A stretch of DNA of 64,000 nucleotides from Nannocystis pusilla. GTDB lineage: Bacteria > Myxococcota_A > Polyangia > Nannocystales > Nannocystaceae. Below, one piece after another: positions 37,974 through 46,252 of this stretch. Numbering within the stretch: position 1 is the first letter of the stretch; each line of letters starts with the position of its first letter. The stretch is taken from assembly GCF_026626665.1 (NCBI RefSeq), contig NZ_JAPNKE010000002.1:8824001-8888000 (forward strand), read 5' to 3'. The notes beneath the pieces were generated by a model, which saw only the letters and a list, made by a program, of their open reading frames with translations, had not been told where the DNA came from and did no database searches. Both the position numbers and the translations under genes were made by a program.

Positions 37974-38049
37974 CGGCGTTCCTTCGAGCCGCGACCTGGA
38001 TCGCCGCGGGAGCCGCGGGCTATCCTGCGGCGAGCAGGAGCGCTCGGCC

Positions 38050-38972
38050 ATGCGATGGCAACGCTACGAGGATGACGAGGATGATCGCGATCCGGTCGAG
38101 GCCGAACTCGGAGGCGGCGCTCGCGACCGGGCGCGCTCGAGTTCCTCCACGGACGGTGGATCGACGAGATGCGCCACTCGACGATGTACATCGACGCTCG
38201 CACGAGCCCGCCGCGGGTGGTGTACTGCTCGGGCGGCGATCACGAGCTGACGGGGGTGTACGAGGACTGGTACTTCGACGGCCGCCAGTATTACGCCAAG
38301 TTCCGCTGGCTGAACGGATCGTTCGCGGGTTACCTGGTGCTGCAGGTCGAGCGCCCGGACGTGATGCACGGCGGCTGGTGGTACGACCGCGACGTGAAGG
38401 AGCGCGACGTCTCGCGACTGCCGTTCGTGGCGGGGATGCAGCCGTGCTGCTGGGTCCGCTCGTCCGATCACAAGGTCTGGCCGGACTGGGCCGCAGCCGG
38501 GCTCGGGATGCCGGGGCGCGAGGTGACGGCCGACAGCCTGCTGGCAGAGCCGGCGCCGGCGACGGTGCCGGTGACGAAGACGCCGGGCTCGGTGCGGGTG
38601 GCGATCGCAGACACGGCGGCGCTGCGCTATCGTGACCGGCTGTCCTTGTGGACAGGTCACGGCGGAGTCCGCAGCCGGCTCGCCGGCGCGCTCGGCCACC
38701 GCGGGTGGTGGCTGCTGCACAACCTGGTGGCGCACCCGCTGCTGGCGCTGTGGCCGGGCCGGGCCGCGGTGGCGCTGCACGACTGGACCAGCCGCGGGCT
38801 CAACCGCGACCCGTCGCTCGCGCCCTCATCGCCGCCGCAGATCGGCGAGCGGCTGTGGTGGGTGGTGCACAACCTGGTGGCGCACCCGGCCATCGCGGTG
38901 GCACCCTGCGCGGCGACGTTCCGCTGGCACGACGCGACGGCCCGACGCATGCGCGTGCGCGGCTGGGTGTGA
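38050..38972 (+). CDS. Protein with duplicated HNLVAHP motif (one frameshift)
   Basis: Start ATG 38050. The frame shifts near 38132 to continue LEFLHGRWIDEMRHSTMYID, where deletion of two bases or insertion of one restores it. The N-terminal domain (to about residue 155) is aromatic: YEDWYFDGRQYYAKFRWLNG, YLVLQVERPDVMHGGWWYDR. The C-terminal part contains two copies of about 45 residues: WWLLHNLVAHPLLALWPG...ALHDW and WWVVHNLVAHPAIAVAPC...RWHDA. The HNLVAHP motif is familiar from small phage and bacterial proteins of unknown function, where it occurs singly. A CTGTCC-TTGT-GGACAG hairpin (38640-38655) lies in the coding region ahead of the first copy. Confidence 0.6.
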
Positions 38973-39142
38973 GCGCGAGGAGCCCTCGCGGGGACGATTC
39001 GCGGGCGAGGGACCGAGATCGGCTGCGGTCAAGCTGCTGACCCGAGGAGCTGCTCGCCCGCCGCGAAGCTCGTCGTCGTCGCCGAACCCGAGGTCGCTCT
39101 CGTCGATGCTCACAGGACGAGGGCGAGCCGGTCGCCCGACGA

Positions 39143-39751
39143 TCAGTAGACGGCGAGCTCGCTCCAGTCGGCGTCGTCGCGGGCGGTGCGGCGGTGGACG
39201 AGGTCGAAGCGATCGCGGCCGTCCGGATCGTGGGCGGTGAGCAGGTGGCCGGGCTCGTCGAGCTCGAGGCGGCGCCAGGCGCCCCAGCGCTCGAAGCGGT
39301 ACTCGAGGCCGCGATCGCTGTCGCGCGGGTTCCACATCAGGTCGTCGGTCGGGGGGCGCGGGGACGGGAGGACCTGTCCGATAAGACAGCCGTCATGCAG
39401 CCAGGCGAGCACGCCGCGCGGGTGCCAGATCGCGTCGACGGGGACGAAGTGCTCGTCGTGGCTGCGGGAGTCGTACTCGATGGCGACGGTGTGCCAGCGC
39501 GACGGATCGGCGGTCGGGGCGAACACCTGCAGGCCGCCGTAGCGGTCGCCGTAGGAGCCGTAGTCGGTCCACGGCTGGCCGGACTCGAAGCCGAGGATGA
39601 GCTGTCCCCCGGGACAGAAGCGGGCGAAGGTCCAGCGGTCGAAGAAGTCGATGGTGGGCAGGTCGACGACGCGCGAGCCGCCGCGCAGGTGGCCGGCCTC
39701 GAAGCGCCACACGCCGTCGGGCGACTCGGCGAAGATGTCGGGGTCGGCCAT
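39143..39751 (-). CDS. Hypothetical beta-rich protein
   Basis: 202 residues from MADPDIFAESPDGVWRF at 39751; a longer in-frame start adds a poor N-terminus. Blocks such as TIDFFDRWTFARFCPGGQLI, LQVFAPTADPSRWHTVAIEY and AIWHPRGVLAWLHDGCLIGQ, and the repeated D-x-x-x-R-x-x-x-W pattern, suggest a WD-like or TolB-like partial propeller. No signal peptide is present, so it is cytoplasmic. No family recognised. The CTGTCCC-CC-GGGACAG hairpin (39602-39617) is inside the gene. It overlaps nothing but is divergent from the methyltransferase gene. Confidence 0.6.
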   Translation of the reverse strand: MADPDIFAESPDGVWRFEAGHLRGGSRVVDLPTIDFFDRWTFARFCPGGQLILGFESGQPWTDYGSYGDRYGGLQVFAPTADPSRWHTVAIEYDSRSHDEHFVPVDAIWHPRGVLAWLHDGCLIGQVLPSPRPPTDDLMWNPRDSDRGLEYRFERWGAWRRLELDEPGHLLTAHDPDGRDRFDLVHRRTARDDADWSELAVY

Positions 39752-39875
39752 CGCAGAGGCAGGATCGCCGAGGCGCGCCGAGGTGTCGAGGCCGGGAATA
39801 GGAGCAGTCGCGGGGCGGTTGGGGCGGCAGATGCACCGCGTCGAGAGCAAAGAGCACTGGGTCGACCGCTGATGA

Positions 39876-40469
39876 CTGGCCGAGCTGGCGGCTCGTCACG
39901 CGGCGGTCCACCTGGACTTCGGGACAGGTGACGGGGCGTTCGCGCTCCGCCGCGCGCGCAGCGAGCCGTCGACGCTGGTGATCGGGGTCGACGCGAGCGC
40001 GGAGGGCCTGCGCGAGCCGTCACGCCGCGCGGCAGCCAAGCCGGCGCGCGGCGGGCTGGCGAACGCGATGTTCGGAGTACTGCCGCTGGAGCGCGCGCCA
40101 GGCGAGCTGCTCGGGCTGGTCGACTCGCTGACGGTGCTGCTGCCGTGGGGCTCGCTGCTGCGCGCGGTGGCGCTGCCGGAGGCCGAGGGGCTGGTGCGGC
40201 TGCGCGGGCTGTGCAAGCCGGGGGCGTCGCTGCAGATCGTGTTCGGCTACGGGCCCGGCGATCCGCTGGCAGTGCAGGCGCTGCCCGGATTGCAGGCGGA
40301 GGCCCGCGCGGCGGCGCTGGTGCAGGCGTACGCGAGCGCGGGGTTCACGGTGACGGCCCGCGCGACGAGCCGCGAGGAGGTGGGCGAGCTGCCGACGACG
40401 TGGGCGAAGAAGCTGGCGTACTCGAACCGCGAACGCGAATTCGTGGCATTGACTGGAGTGGCGCGCTGA
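39876..40469 (+). CDS. KamB/NpmA-like 16S rRNA methyltransferase, N-terminus uncertain
   Basis: Homology is clear from LAELAARHAAVHLDFGTGDG (SAM-binding D-x-G-T-G-D-G) through LVIGVDASAEGL, RRAAAKPARGGLAN, VTVLLPWGSLLR-type block SLTVLLPWGSLLRAV, CKPGASLQIVF, and the end TTWAKKLAY...FVALTG. These are the hallmark blocks of the KamB/NpmA family that methylates N1 of A1408 in 16S rRNA and gives aminoglycoside resistance in producers. No ATG or GTG opens the frame: two TGA codons stand at 39870-39875, directly before CTG 39876. An ATG at 39872 would fit if one base is surplus. About 197 residues. It may protect or modulate ribosomes. Confidence 0.75.
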   Translation: MAELAARHAAVHLDFGTGDGAFALRRARSEPSTLVIGVDASAEGLREPSRRAAAKPARGGLANAMFGVLPLERAPGELLGLVDSLTVLLPWGSLLRAVALPEAEGLVRLRGLCKPGASLQIVFGYGPGDPLAVQALPGLQAEARAAALVQAYASAGFTVTARATSREEVGELPTTWAKKLAYSNREREFVALTGVAR

Positions 40470-40845
40470 TGCAGGTGGCGACGAACCGCAGGTCGAAGGA
40501 TCGCCGGCGCTCGCGGAACGAGGCGCCATGGATGAGCCCGGTGCGCGGCGAGTAGCGATCTTCACCTGTGATTCGCCGGGTCGAGAATGTGGCCATGTCG
40601 CTCGAACCGATCGGTGTCGGTGAGCACTCGTGATTCGCCGGGCCGAGAATGGTGGCCCTGTCGCTCGACCCGATCGGTGTCGGTGAGCACTCGTGATTCA
40701 TCACTACGAGGATCGGCCCATGTCGCCGGAGGGCGCGGTACACCCACATCCGCGTCGGCGATGAACTACCGTGATTCCGCCCACCGAGACTCGAGACCGA
40801 CGAGGCCCAAGGGAGCAGCGAGGCGGCCGCGAGAGCGCGGGCCGC
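40470..40845. other. Intergenic interval holding a tandem repeat
   Basis: 376 bases between convergent genes. Apart from the repeat at 40568-40735, no gene or terminator was recognised. Confidence 0.4.
40568..40735. repeat. Tandem repeat, two full units and a partial third
   Basis: Unit 1 (40568-40629, 62 bp) and unit 2 (40630-40692, 63 bp) both read GTGATTCGCCGGG[TC]CGAGAAT... to GATCGGTGTCGGTGAGCACTC. The partial third copy (40693-40735) keeps GTGATTC and GATCGG...CATGTCGCC. About 90 percent identity between the first two. Non-coding minisatellite between convergent genes. Confidence 0.75.
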
Positions 40846-41325
40846 TCACGCGCCGTTGCGCACCGGTCGCGGGTCGCGGACGGCGCGATAGGGGAAGCCG
40901 GGGCGGCGCAGCGGCTCGAAGGCGGTGACGAGGGCGGAGAAGACCTCGGCCTGCTCGGCCTCGCTGGCAGAAGACTCGGCGGCGACCCGCAAGAGCACGG
41001 CGGACGGGAGGGCGAGCACGAGAGAGAGGAGGCCGAGGCTGTGCCAGGTGGCGACGACCAGGCCGACGACGAAGATGCCGGTGACGACGCTGGCGGCGTC
41101 ACCCAGGTCGCGCGGAAACTCGAGCTGCGAGCCGCCCGGCGCCGAGGAGACATACACGCGATAGGAGCGCGGGGCGGCGCCGGTGTGGACCTCGATGTAG
41201 AAGCAATCGGGCTGGTCGTCGGCGCGAAAACGAAGGCGGGCTGAGGAAACAGCGGGAAACCGGGCGGCCGCGTGGGCGACGGCGGTCGCGGGCGGGACGA
41301 CGAGCAAGAGCTTCGGCACAGACAT
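40846..41325 (-). CDS. Small membrane protein of unknown function
   Basis: 159 residues. N-terminal soluble beta part (RLRFRADDQPDCFYIEVHTG, SYRVYVSSAPGGSQLEFPRD), then two adjacent hydrophobic helices (VVTGIFVVGLVVATWHSLGL, LSLVLALPSAVLLRVAAESS) and a helical tail. The start at 41325 lies close to a purine-rich element in the 5' region. No family recognised; the soluble-then-hairpin layout suggests a cytoplasmic sensor or an inner-membrane regulator. Confidence 0.6.
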   Translation of the reverse strand: MSVPKLLLVVPPATAVAHAAARFPAVSSARLRFRADDQPDCFYIEVHTGAAPRSYRVYVSSAPGGSQLEFPRDLGDAASVVTGIFVVGLVVATWHSLGLLSLVLALPSAVLLRVAAESSASEAEQAEVFSALVTAFEPLRRPGFPYRAVRDPRPVRNGA

Positions 41326-41775
41326 AAGCGGGTCCTGTTAGCGACACGAACGGGCCGACAGATCGAGGCGTCGACCGTGAATAGGAGTTCAAACGCTGCA
41401 CGGTAACGAGGTTCGAGTCCGCCGCGCGAATCCGCGCCCCGGCCTCGAAAGGCGCTCGCCCAGACGGCGAGGCGGTCCTCGTGAATCGCAGCAAGGCCGT
41501 CAGTATGACCGATGCGAAGGCTCTGGGGCGGATCGAGGAGATCTCGCACGCCAGGCGCGGGCCGGTTTAAAACCTGCGAGCTGCCCCGCGAGCCGGCCGA
41601 GATCGAGGATCGATGTTGCACAGCACGGAGGACGCAGATCTCGAGGCTGGAGGCGACGAACCGGTTCATCGAGCTCTCGGCGAGATCTGCATGGGTGGCG
41701 TCGCGAGCACGAGCGCGCCCGCGAGGGCCTCGGCTCGAAGCTCCTGGGCAGAAGCGTCGCCGGAGCCGGCGAGAC
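41326..41775. other. 450-base interval without a supported gene
   Basis: Between two minus-strand genes. GC is slightly lower than in the neighbours. Frames are present but show no consistent composition; no promoter or hairpin was assigned. Confidence 0.4.
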
Positions 41776-42491
41776 TCAGCGCAGGTCGTCGGTGATGCGC
41801 CTCAGGCGCGTACGCAGCTCGGGCGCGGCGACGGCGGTGGTGACGAGTCGCAGGCGGGTGCCGTTGTCGGTCTCCTCGGCGAAGAGGCGGCCGAGCTCGA
41901 GGAGGCGCGCCACTGCAGCGGTGTCGCGGACGTAATAGGGCGACGCAGGTCGGTAGCGCTGGCCGGTGGGCAGCGCCTCGGCGAGGTTGAGCCGGGCCAG
42001 CACTGCCCGCAGGTCGCCCTCGGCGGCGACGAGACCGGCGACGCGATCCCAGGCGCCGAACAGGGCGGCGTGGGCAGCGAGGGCCGCGGCGGTGACCTCG
42101 AGGATCGCAAAGGCGCCGTTCAGCTCGAAGTCACCGGTGAGCACGCGACCGACGAAGACTTCGTCGGCGTCGGACAGGTCGGGTGAGCTGGCCAGCGAAG
42201 AACAGGTACCAGGATTCGCCGGGGTCGAGGAGCGCCGCCAGCAGATCGACGAGGCGCGCGCGCCAGGCCGCCAGAGCGTCTTCGGCGAGGACATCGGCGA
42301 GGCCGCGGTAGCGCCCGACGCCGTCGCCGACCGAACCGGAGTAATCGGTGATGTAGTCGATGTCGTCGAGGATCGGCCCCTCGACGAGGCCGAGCTCGAG
42401 CGCGACGAGGCCGGGCGGCAAGGAGGTGCGGGTCCCAGTCGGCGTGGGCGGGGTTGCGAGCGGGCTCGAGGGTGAAGCGAGGAATGTTCAT
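41776..42491 (-). CDS. Hypothetical protein (two frameshifts)
   Basis: Starts MNIPRFTLEPARNPAHADWD at 42491. Frameshifts near 42420 and 42185 hide a continuous protein of about 238 residues: LPPGLVALELGLVEGPILDD, YITDYSGSVGDGVGRYRGLA, then PDLSDADEVFVGRVLTGDFE and a helical C-terminus (FGAWDRVAGLVAAEGDLRAV, DTAAVARLLELGRLFAEETD). No membrane segment or signal. It ends 24 bases before the FAD monooxygenase gene on the same strand and may be co-transcribed with it. No family recognised. Confidence 0.55.
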
Positions 42492-42515
42492 CGCGGGCGC
42501 GGAGCCAGGGATCGT

Positions 42516-44093
42516 CTACCGCGACAGCTCGGTCGCGGTCACGCGGTCGTGCGCCGCCGGCATCGCGGGGGTGAAGCGGGCGGTGAAGGCGGCCTGGACG
42601 CGGGGCAGGGCGGTCACGTCGCCGGCGCCGAAGATCTGGCGGTCGGGACGGACGAGGACGAAGTCGAGCCGGCGCGCGCGCAGGAAGCGGAGCAGGGCGC
42701 CGGCGTGCTCCTCGAATTCGACGCCGGGGCGGACGAGGACGATGTCGTGACCGGCGGCCCACTCGCGCAGGCGCGAGGTGAGGCACTCGGCGCGGACGAC
42801 GAGGGCGAAGCGATAGCCGAGCAGGTCGTCGAGCGAGAGGTCGGCGCCCTGGTGGCGCACGCGGACGTGCGGCAGGGGGTGACCGTGCCAGCGCGAGGCG
42901 AGGTCGAAGCAACCGTCGCGCAGCCGCGGGCGGCGCAAGGAGAGGCGCCGGGCGAGGGCGAGGAGCGGGGAGACGCGGCCGATCAGGCGCAGGAGTCGAC
43001 GCCGCCACCAGCGCTGCACCGCGTCGTCGGCCTGCAGGCGCCTGCCGAGGAACAGGGTGCCGCGCAGGACCTGCTCGACGTGCGGCCGGCGCTCGCGTTC
43101 GTAGCTGGCCAAAAGGTCATGTGATGCGCGGCCGGTGATCACGCGCTGGAGCTTCCACGCGAGGTTGACCGCGTCGCGGATGCCGGCGCACATGCCCTGG
43201 CCGGCGGAGGGCGGCATCATGTGGGCGGCGTCGCCGGCGAGGAGGACCGGGCCGGACCGCCAGATCGTGGCCAGGAGCGCGTTGTGAGCGTACTTGGCGA
43301 TCCGCGTGATCTCGAGGCGATCGGGGTCGATGTCGCGGGCGAGCCAGCGCCGCACGGTGGCCTCGTCGGGCGGGTCCTCGTGCTCGCCGAGCTCGAACTC
43401 CCAGCGGCGGTTGCGGCCGATGCCGTGGGCGTAGATGCTGAGCCGCTCGCGTCCCAGGCGGTAGCGGAAGCGGCCGGGCAGGGCGGCGGCGTCGGCGAGG
43501 TCGCGCAGCAGGGTGTCGACGATCAGCCAGTGACGCCGCGGGGCGAGCGAGGTCATCGTCGCGCCGAGAGCGGCGCGGGTGAGGCTGCGGCCGCCGTCGC
43601 AGCCGACCAGCCAGGTGGCGCGCAGGTGCAGTGATTCGCCATCCTGGCGCCGGGCGGCGAGGACGACGTGATCGGTGCGGACGTCGATGTCGACGACTTC
43701 GAGGCCGAGCTCGAGCCGGACCTGCGGATAACGTCGCAGGCCGTCGCGGAGGATCTGCTCGAAGGCCGGCTGGTCGAAGAAGCGCGAGCCGCTGTAACCG
43801 TGGGGGCTGTCGCGCTCGCCGATCCGGTCGGCCAGGAGCAGCTCGCCGCCTTCGTCGACGATCTCGGCCTCGCCGAACTCGCAGGTGTGCGGCCACAGCT
43901 CGGCGAGCAGGCCGGTCGCCTGGAAATTGCGCAGGGTCTCCTCGTCGATGTGGGTGGCCCGCGGGATCGGGTGGACCGCAGGCTCGCGCTCGCAGACGAC
44001 GACCCGCAGGCCGAGGCCCCCGAGCAAGTTGGCCAGGACGGCCCCGGTCGGGCCGCAGCCGAGGATCGCGACGTCGAACGACGGTGTGGACAT
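42516..44093 (-). CDS. MhpA-like FAD-dependent aromatic monooxygenase
   Basis: 525 residues. FAD-binding fold: DVAILGCGPTGAVLANLLGG (G-x-G-x-x-G), ERE at the end of strand 2, LVGCDGGRSLTR (D-G motif) and VLLAGDAAHMMPPSAGQGMC (G-D motif). The MhpA-type C-terminal thioredoxin-like domain is present (GADLSLDDLLGYRFALVVRA, LVRPDRQIFGAG). MhpA hydroxylates 3-(3-hydroxyphenyl)propionate-type substrates with NADH and oxygen; other members work on polyketides, so the substrate is open. The gene at 41776 follows it on the same strand, 24 bases on; a 12 bp inverted repeat (44139-44180) lies 46 bases upstream of its start. Confidence 0.85.
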   Translation of the reverse strand: MSTPSFDVAILGCGPTGAVLANLLGGLGLRVVVCEREPAVHPIPRATHIDEETLRNFQATGLLAELWPHTCEFGEAEIVDEGGELLLADRIGERDSPHGYSGSRFFDQPAFEQILRDGLRRYPQVRLELGLEVVDIDVRTDHVVLAARRQDGESLHLRATWLVGCDGGRSLTRAALGATMTSLAPRRHWLIVDTLLRDLADAAALPGRFRYRLGRERLSIYAHGIGRNRRWEFELGEHEDPPDEATVRRWLARDIDPDRLEITRIAKYAHNALLATIWRSGPVLLAGDAAHMMPPSAGQGMCAGIRDAVNLAWKLQRVITGRASHDLLASYERERRPHVEQVLRGTLFLGRRLQADDAVQRWWRRRLLRLIGRVSPLLALARRLSLRRPRLRDGCFDLASRWHGHPLPHVRVRHQGADLSLDDLLGYRFALVVRAECLTSRLREWAAGHDIVLVRPGVEFEEHAGALLRFLRARRLDFVLVRPDRQIFGAGDVTALPRVQAAFTARFTPAMPAAHDRVTATELSR

Positions 44094-44138
44094 TCCGAGG
44101 AAAATAGGCGCACTCGAGCCGCCGGGGAATGTTCACAG

Positions 44139-44180
44139 GAAGACACCCGGTGGCACCGAATCGGCCAGCCGGGTGTCTTC
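44139..44180. promoter_or_regulatory. 12 bp perfect inverted repeat upstream of the monooxygenase
   Basis: GAAGACACCCGG (44139-44150) and CCGGGTGTCTTC (44169-44180) around 18 bases. It lies between the stop of the PUA-like gene and the monooxygenase start on the same strand. It could be an operator or a terminator; there is no T-run. Confidence 0.5.
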
Positions 44181-44218
44181 GGGGCGCAGCCGCGCCGAGG
44201 CCCGCAGAGGGGCCGAAT

Positions 44219-44680
44219 TCAGCGCGGGACGAGGGTGTTGCGGCCGACGAACAGGTCCTTGACGTAGCTCGGCGAGGGGTGCTCGTCGCGGACGACCGGC
44301 CAGCCGCAGAATTCGCCGACGCGCGGGTCGACGGCATAGTCGGGGCGGAGCTTCCCGCGAAGCTCGTCGTCGGCGACGGTGCGAAGCTTGGTCTTGGGGA
44401 CAGCGGCGCCGAACAGGGCGCCTTGGGGGTGGCGATGCGGGCCGACGACCCGGTAGGCGCCGAGCGAGCGGCCGCCGCCCTCGCCGTCGACGAAGTACAG
44501 GTGGATGACGTCGCCGAAGTCGACCTTGGCGACGTTGGCGATCATCTGGGCGTGGGCGACGTCGGCGAAGGCGCTGCGGCAGATGAAGCCGAAGTTCTCG
44601 GCGATTTCCTGCGTGGTGGAAGAATCAGCCCTGGCATTGCTCGCGCGGTACAACCACTCTTGCATGCCGGGGATGCTCAC
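44219..44680 (-). CDS. Hypothetical PUA/EVE-like protein
   Basis: 153 residues from MSIPGMQEWLYRASNARADS. The block AHAQMIANVAKVDFGDVIHL, YFVDGEGGGRSLGAYRVVGP is like the beta-barrel core of EVE/ASCH (PUA-like) proteins, where D-x-x-x-x-Y and a strand-turn before G-x-Y-R-V-V-G-P form the modified-base pocket. The basic middle (HPQGALFGAAVPKTKLRT) could contact nucleic acid. The similarity is visual. It precedes the monooxygenase gene on the same strand, and an aldo/keto reductase lies behind it. Confidence 0.5.
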   Translation of the reverse strand: MSIPGMQEWLYRASNARADSSTTQEIAENFGFICRSAFADVAHAQMIANVAKVDFGDVIHLYFVDGEGGGRSLGAYRVVGPHRHPQGALFGAAVPKTKLRTVADDELRGKLRPDYAVDPRVGEFCGWPVVRDEHPSPSYVKDLFVGRNTLVPR

Positions 44681-44728
44681 GTCCGCCCCGCAGGGTCGCG
44701 GGGCATGTTTGCCCGGAGCGCCGGCGCG

Positions 44729-45754
44729 CTAGACCGGCGGCGGGTTGCGCTCCTCGAAGCCGCGCTGGTGCCAGTACGGGTAGGGCGGTGTCTGCTCGCT
44801 GGCGGCGTCGAGCCGGGCGACCTGCTCGGCCGAGAGATTCCAGCCGACCGCACCGAGGTTCTGCTCGAGCTGCTCCTCGTTGCGCGCGCCGAGCACCACC
44901 GTGGCGACCGTCGGCCGCTGCAGCAACCAGTTGATTGCCACCTGCGGCACCGTCTTGCCGGTCTCGCGGGCGATCTCCTCCACGGCGTCGAGCACGCGGA
45001 AGAGGTGATCGTCGCTGACCGGCGGTCCGAACTCGGCCGAGCCGTGCAGGCGGCTGTCCTTCGGCAGCGGCTTGCCGCGGTGGATCTTGCCGGTCAAACG
45101 ACCCCAGCCGAGCGGGCTCCACACGACGGCGCCGACGCCCTGATCGATGCCGAGCGGCATGAGCTCGTGCTCGTAGTCGCGGCCGATGAGCGAGTAGTAG
45201 GCCTGGTGGGCGACGTAGCGCGGATAGCCGTAGCGATCGGCGACGGCCAGCGACTTCATCAGGTGCCAGCCGGAGAAGTTGCTGCAACCGACGTAGCGCA
45301 GCTTGCCGGCGCGCACGAGGTCGTCGAGGGTGGAGAGCACCTCCTCGATCGGGGTGACGGCGTCGAAGCCGTGGAGCTGGAACAGGTCGATGCGATCGGT
45401 GCCCAGCCGCTTCAGCGCGGCCTCGACGCTGCGGATCAGGTGGAAGCGCGAGCTGCCGACGTCGTTTTGCCCCTCGCCCGCGCGGAAGGTGGCCTTGGTC
45501 GAGATCAGGAGCTGCTCGCGCCGGCCCTTGATCGCCTCGCCCAGGATCGACTCGGCGGCGCCGGCCGAATAGACGTCGGCGCTGTCGAACAGGGTGAGGC
45601 CCGCGTCGAGGCAGATGTCGACGAGCCGCCGCGCGGCGGCGACGTCGGTGTCGCCCCAGGCGCTGAACAGCTTGCCCACGCCGCCGAAAGTGCCGGTGCC
45701 GAAGCTCAGCACGGGGACCTTGAGACCGGATGCTCCGAGTCGTCGGTATTCCAT
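44729..45754 (-). CDS. Aldo/keto reductase
   Basis: 341 residues. TIM-barrel family features: MEYRRLGASGLKVPVLSFGT, FDSADVYSAGAAESILGEAI with the catalytic D-x-x-x-x-Y, LISTKATF with the catalytic Lys, IDLFQLHGFD with the His, RYVGCSNFSGWH and AINWLLQRPTVATVVLGARN for NADPH binding. All four catalytic residues (Asp, Tyr, Lys, His) are intact. The GSS/SSRFHLIRSVEAALKRLG motif matches the AKR12-like tyrosine-auxotrophy group. It reduces aldehydes or ketones of unknown identity. Start at 45754 selected for the family N-terminus. Confidence 0.9.
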   Translation of the reverse strand: MEYRRLGASGLKVPVLSFGTGTFGGVGKLFSAWGDTDVAAARRLVDICLDAGLTLFDSADVYSAGAAESILGEAIKGRREQLLISTKATFRAGEGQNDVGSSRFHLIRSVEAALKRLGTDRIDLFQLHGFDAVTPIEEVLSTLDDLVRAGKLRYVGCSNFSGWHLMKSLAVADRYGYPRYVAHQAYYSLIGRDYEHELMPLGIDQGVGAVVWSPLGWGRLTGKIHRGKPLPKDSRLHGSAEFGPPVSDDHLFRVLDAVEEIARETGKTVPQVAINWLLQRPTVATVVLGARNEEQLEQNLGAVGWNLSAEQVARLDAASEQTPPYPYWHQRGFEERNPPPV

Positions 45755-45970
45755 GATGAGCGATCCATAACACCGGACCGCGCGGGTCTGACCGGGCTCG
45801 AGCGACGAGAGGTCGCGCGCGGGCCGACCGCGGGCCACAGTGCAGCGCGACGGTCAGCGCGAAGCTCGCTCGCGCCGAGAAGCTTACACACGACTCGCAC
45901 GTGCGAGCGGGGGGCGCGGGGGCTCGCGCCGGCGGTCGAGGTCGTATGCTCGGGCAGGACCGGAGGAGCG

Positions 45971-46252
45971 ATGGGGTTCGACCGAGAGGCATTCTTCGCC
46001 AAGGCGATCGCGGAGGCCCGCGACGAGCACGGTGACGTGGCGCCGCCGTGGGCGCGGTACCCGGAGATCCCAGCGCGCAGCATCGGCTGGCGCATGGGCT
46101 ACGGCGAGAGCTGGGCCGAGGTATGGCACGAGTGGCTGTCGCGGGCGCCGAGTGATCGCGCGTGGCGTCTGGCCTATTTAAAGGCACGCGCCGGCGCCTC
46201 GGACTTGGGTGGGGTCGGTGATGTCGACGGTGATGCCGAAGCTGCGTGCTAG
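45971..46252 (+). CDS. Small W-rich repeat protein, first of an overlapping pair
   Basis: 93 residues, start at 45971 preceded by GGAGGAG. One unit of a 60-residue repeat: APPWARYPEIPARSIGWRMG, then ESWAEVWHEWLSRAPSDRAW and RLAYLKARAGA. The next gene begins inside its 3' end (46221). The unit pattern P-P-W-A...W...W...W...YL is shared with the partner's two units (see findings). No family recognised. Confidence 0.6.
   Translation: MGFDREAFFAKAIAEARDEHGDVAPPWARYPEIPARSIGWRMGYGESWAEVWHEWLSRAPSDRAWRLAYLKARAGASDLGGVGDVDGDAEAAC

Noticed and set aside
38826..39115. Minus-strand small acidic gene (GTG near 39115, SIDESDLGFGDDDELRGGRA)
   Set aside because: The first 20 residues look protein-like, but the frame runs antisense into the HNLVAHP gene with Arg/His-rich sequence and no ribosome site.
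39870..39875. Tandem TGA codons as selenocysteine or recoding sites
   Set aside because: The codons precede the conserved start of the family and no SECIS-like element or selenocysteine gene is visible. A surplus base or non-canonical start explains them better.
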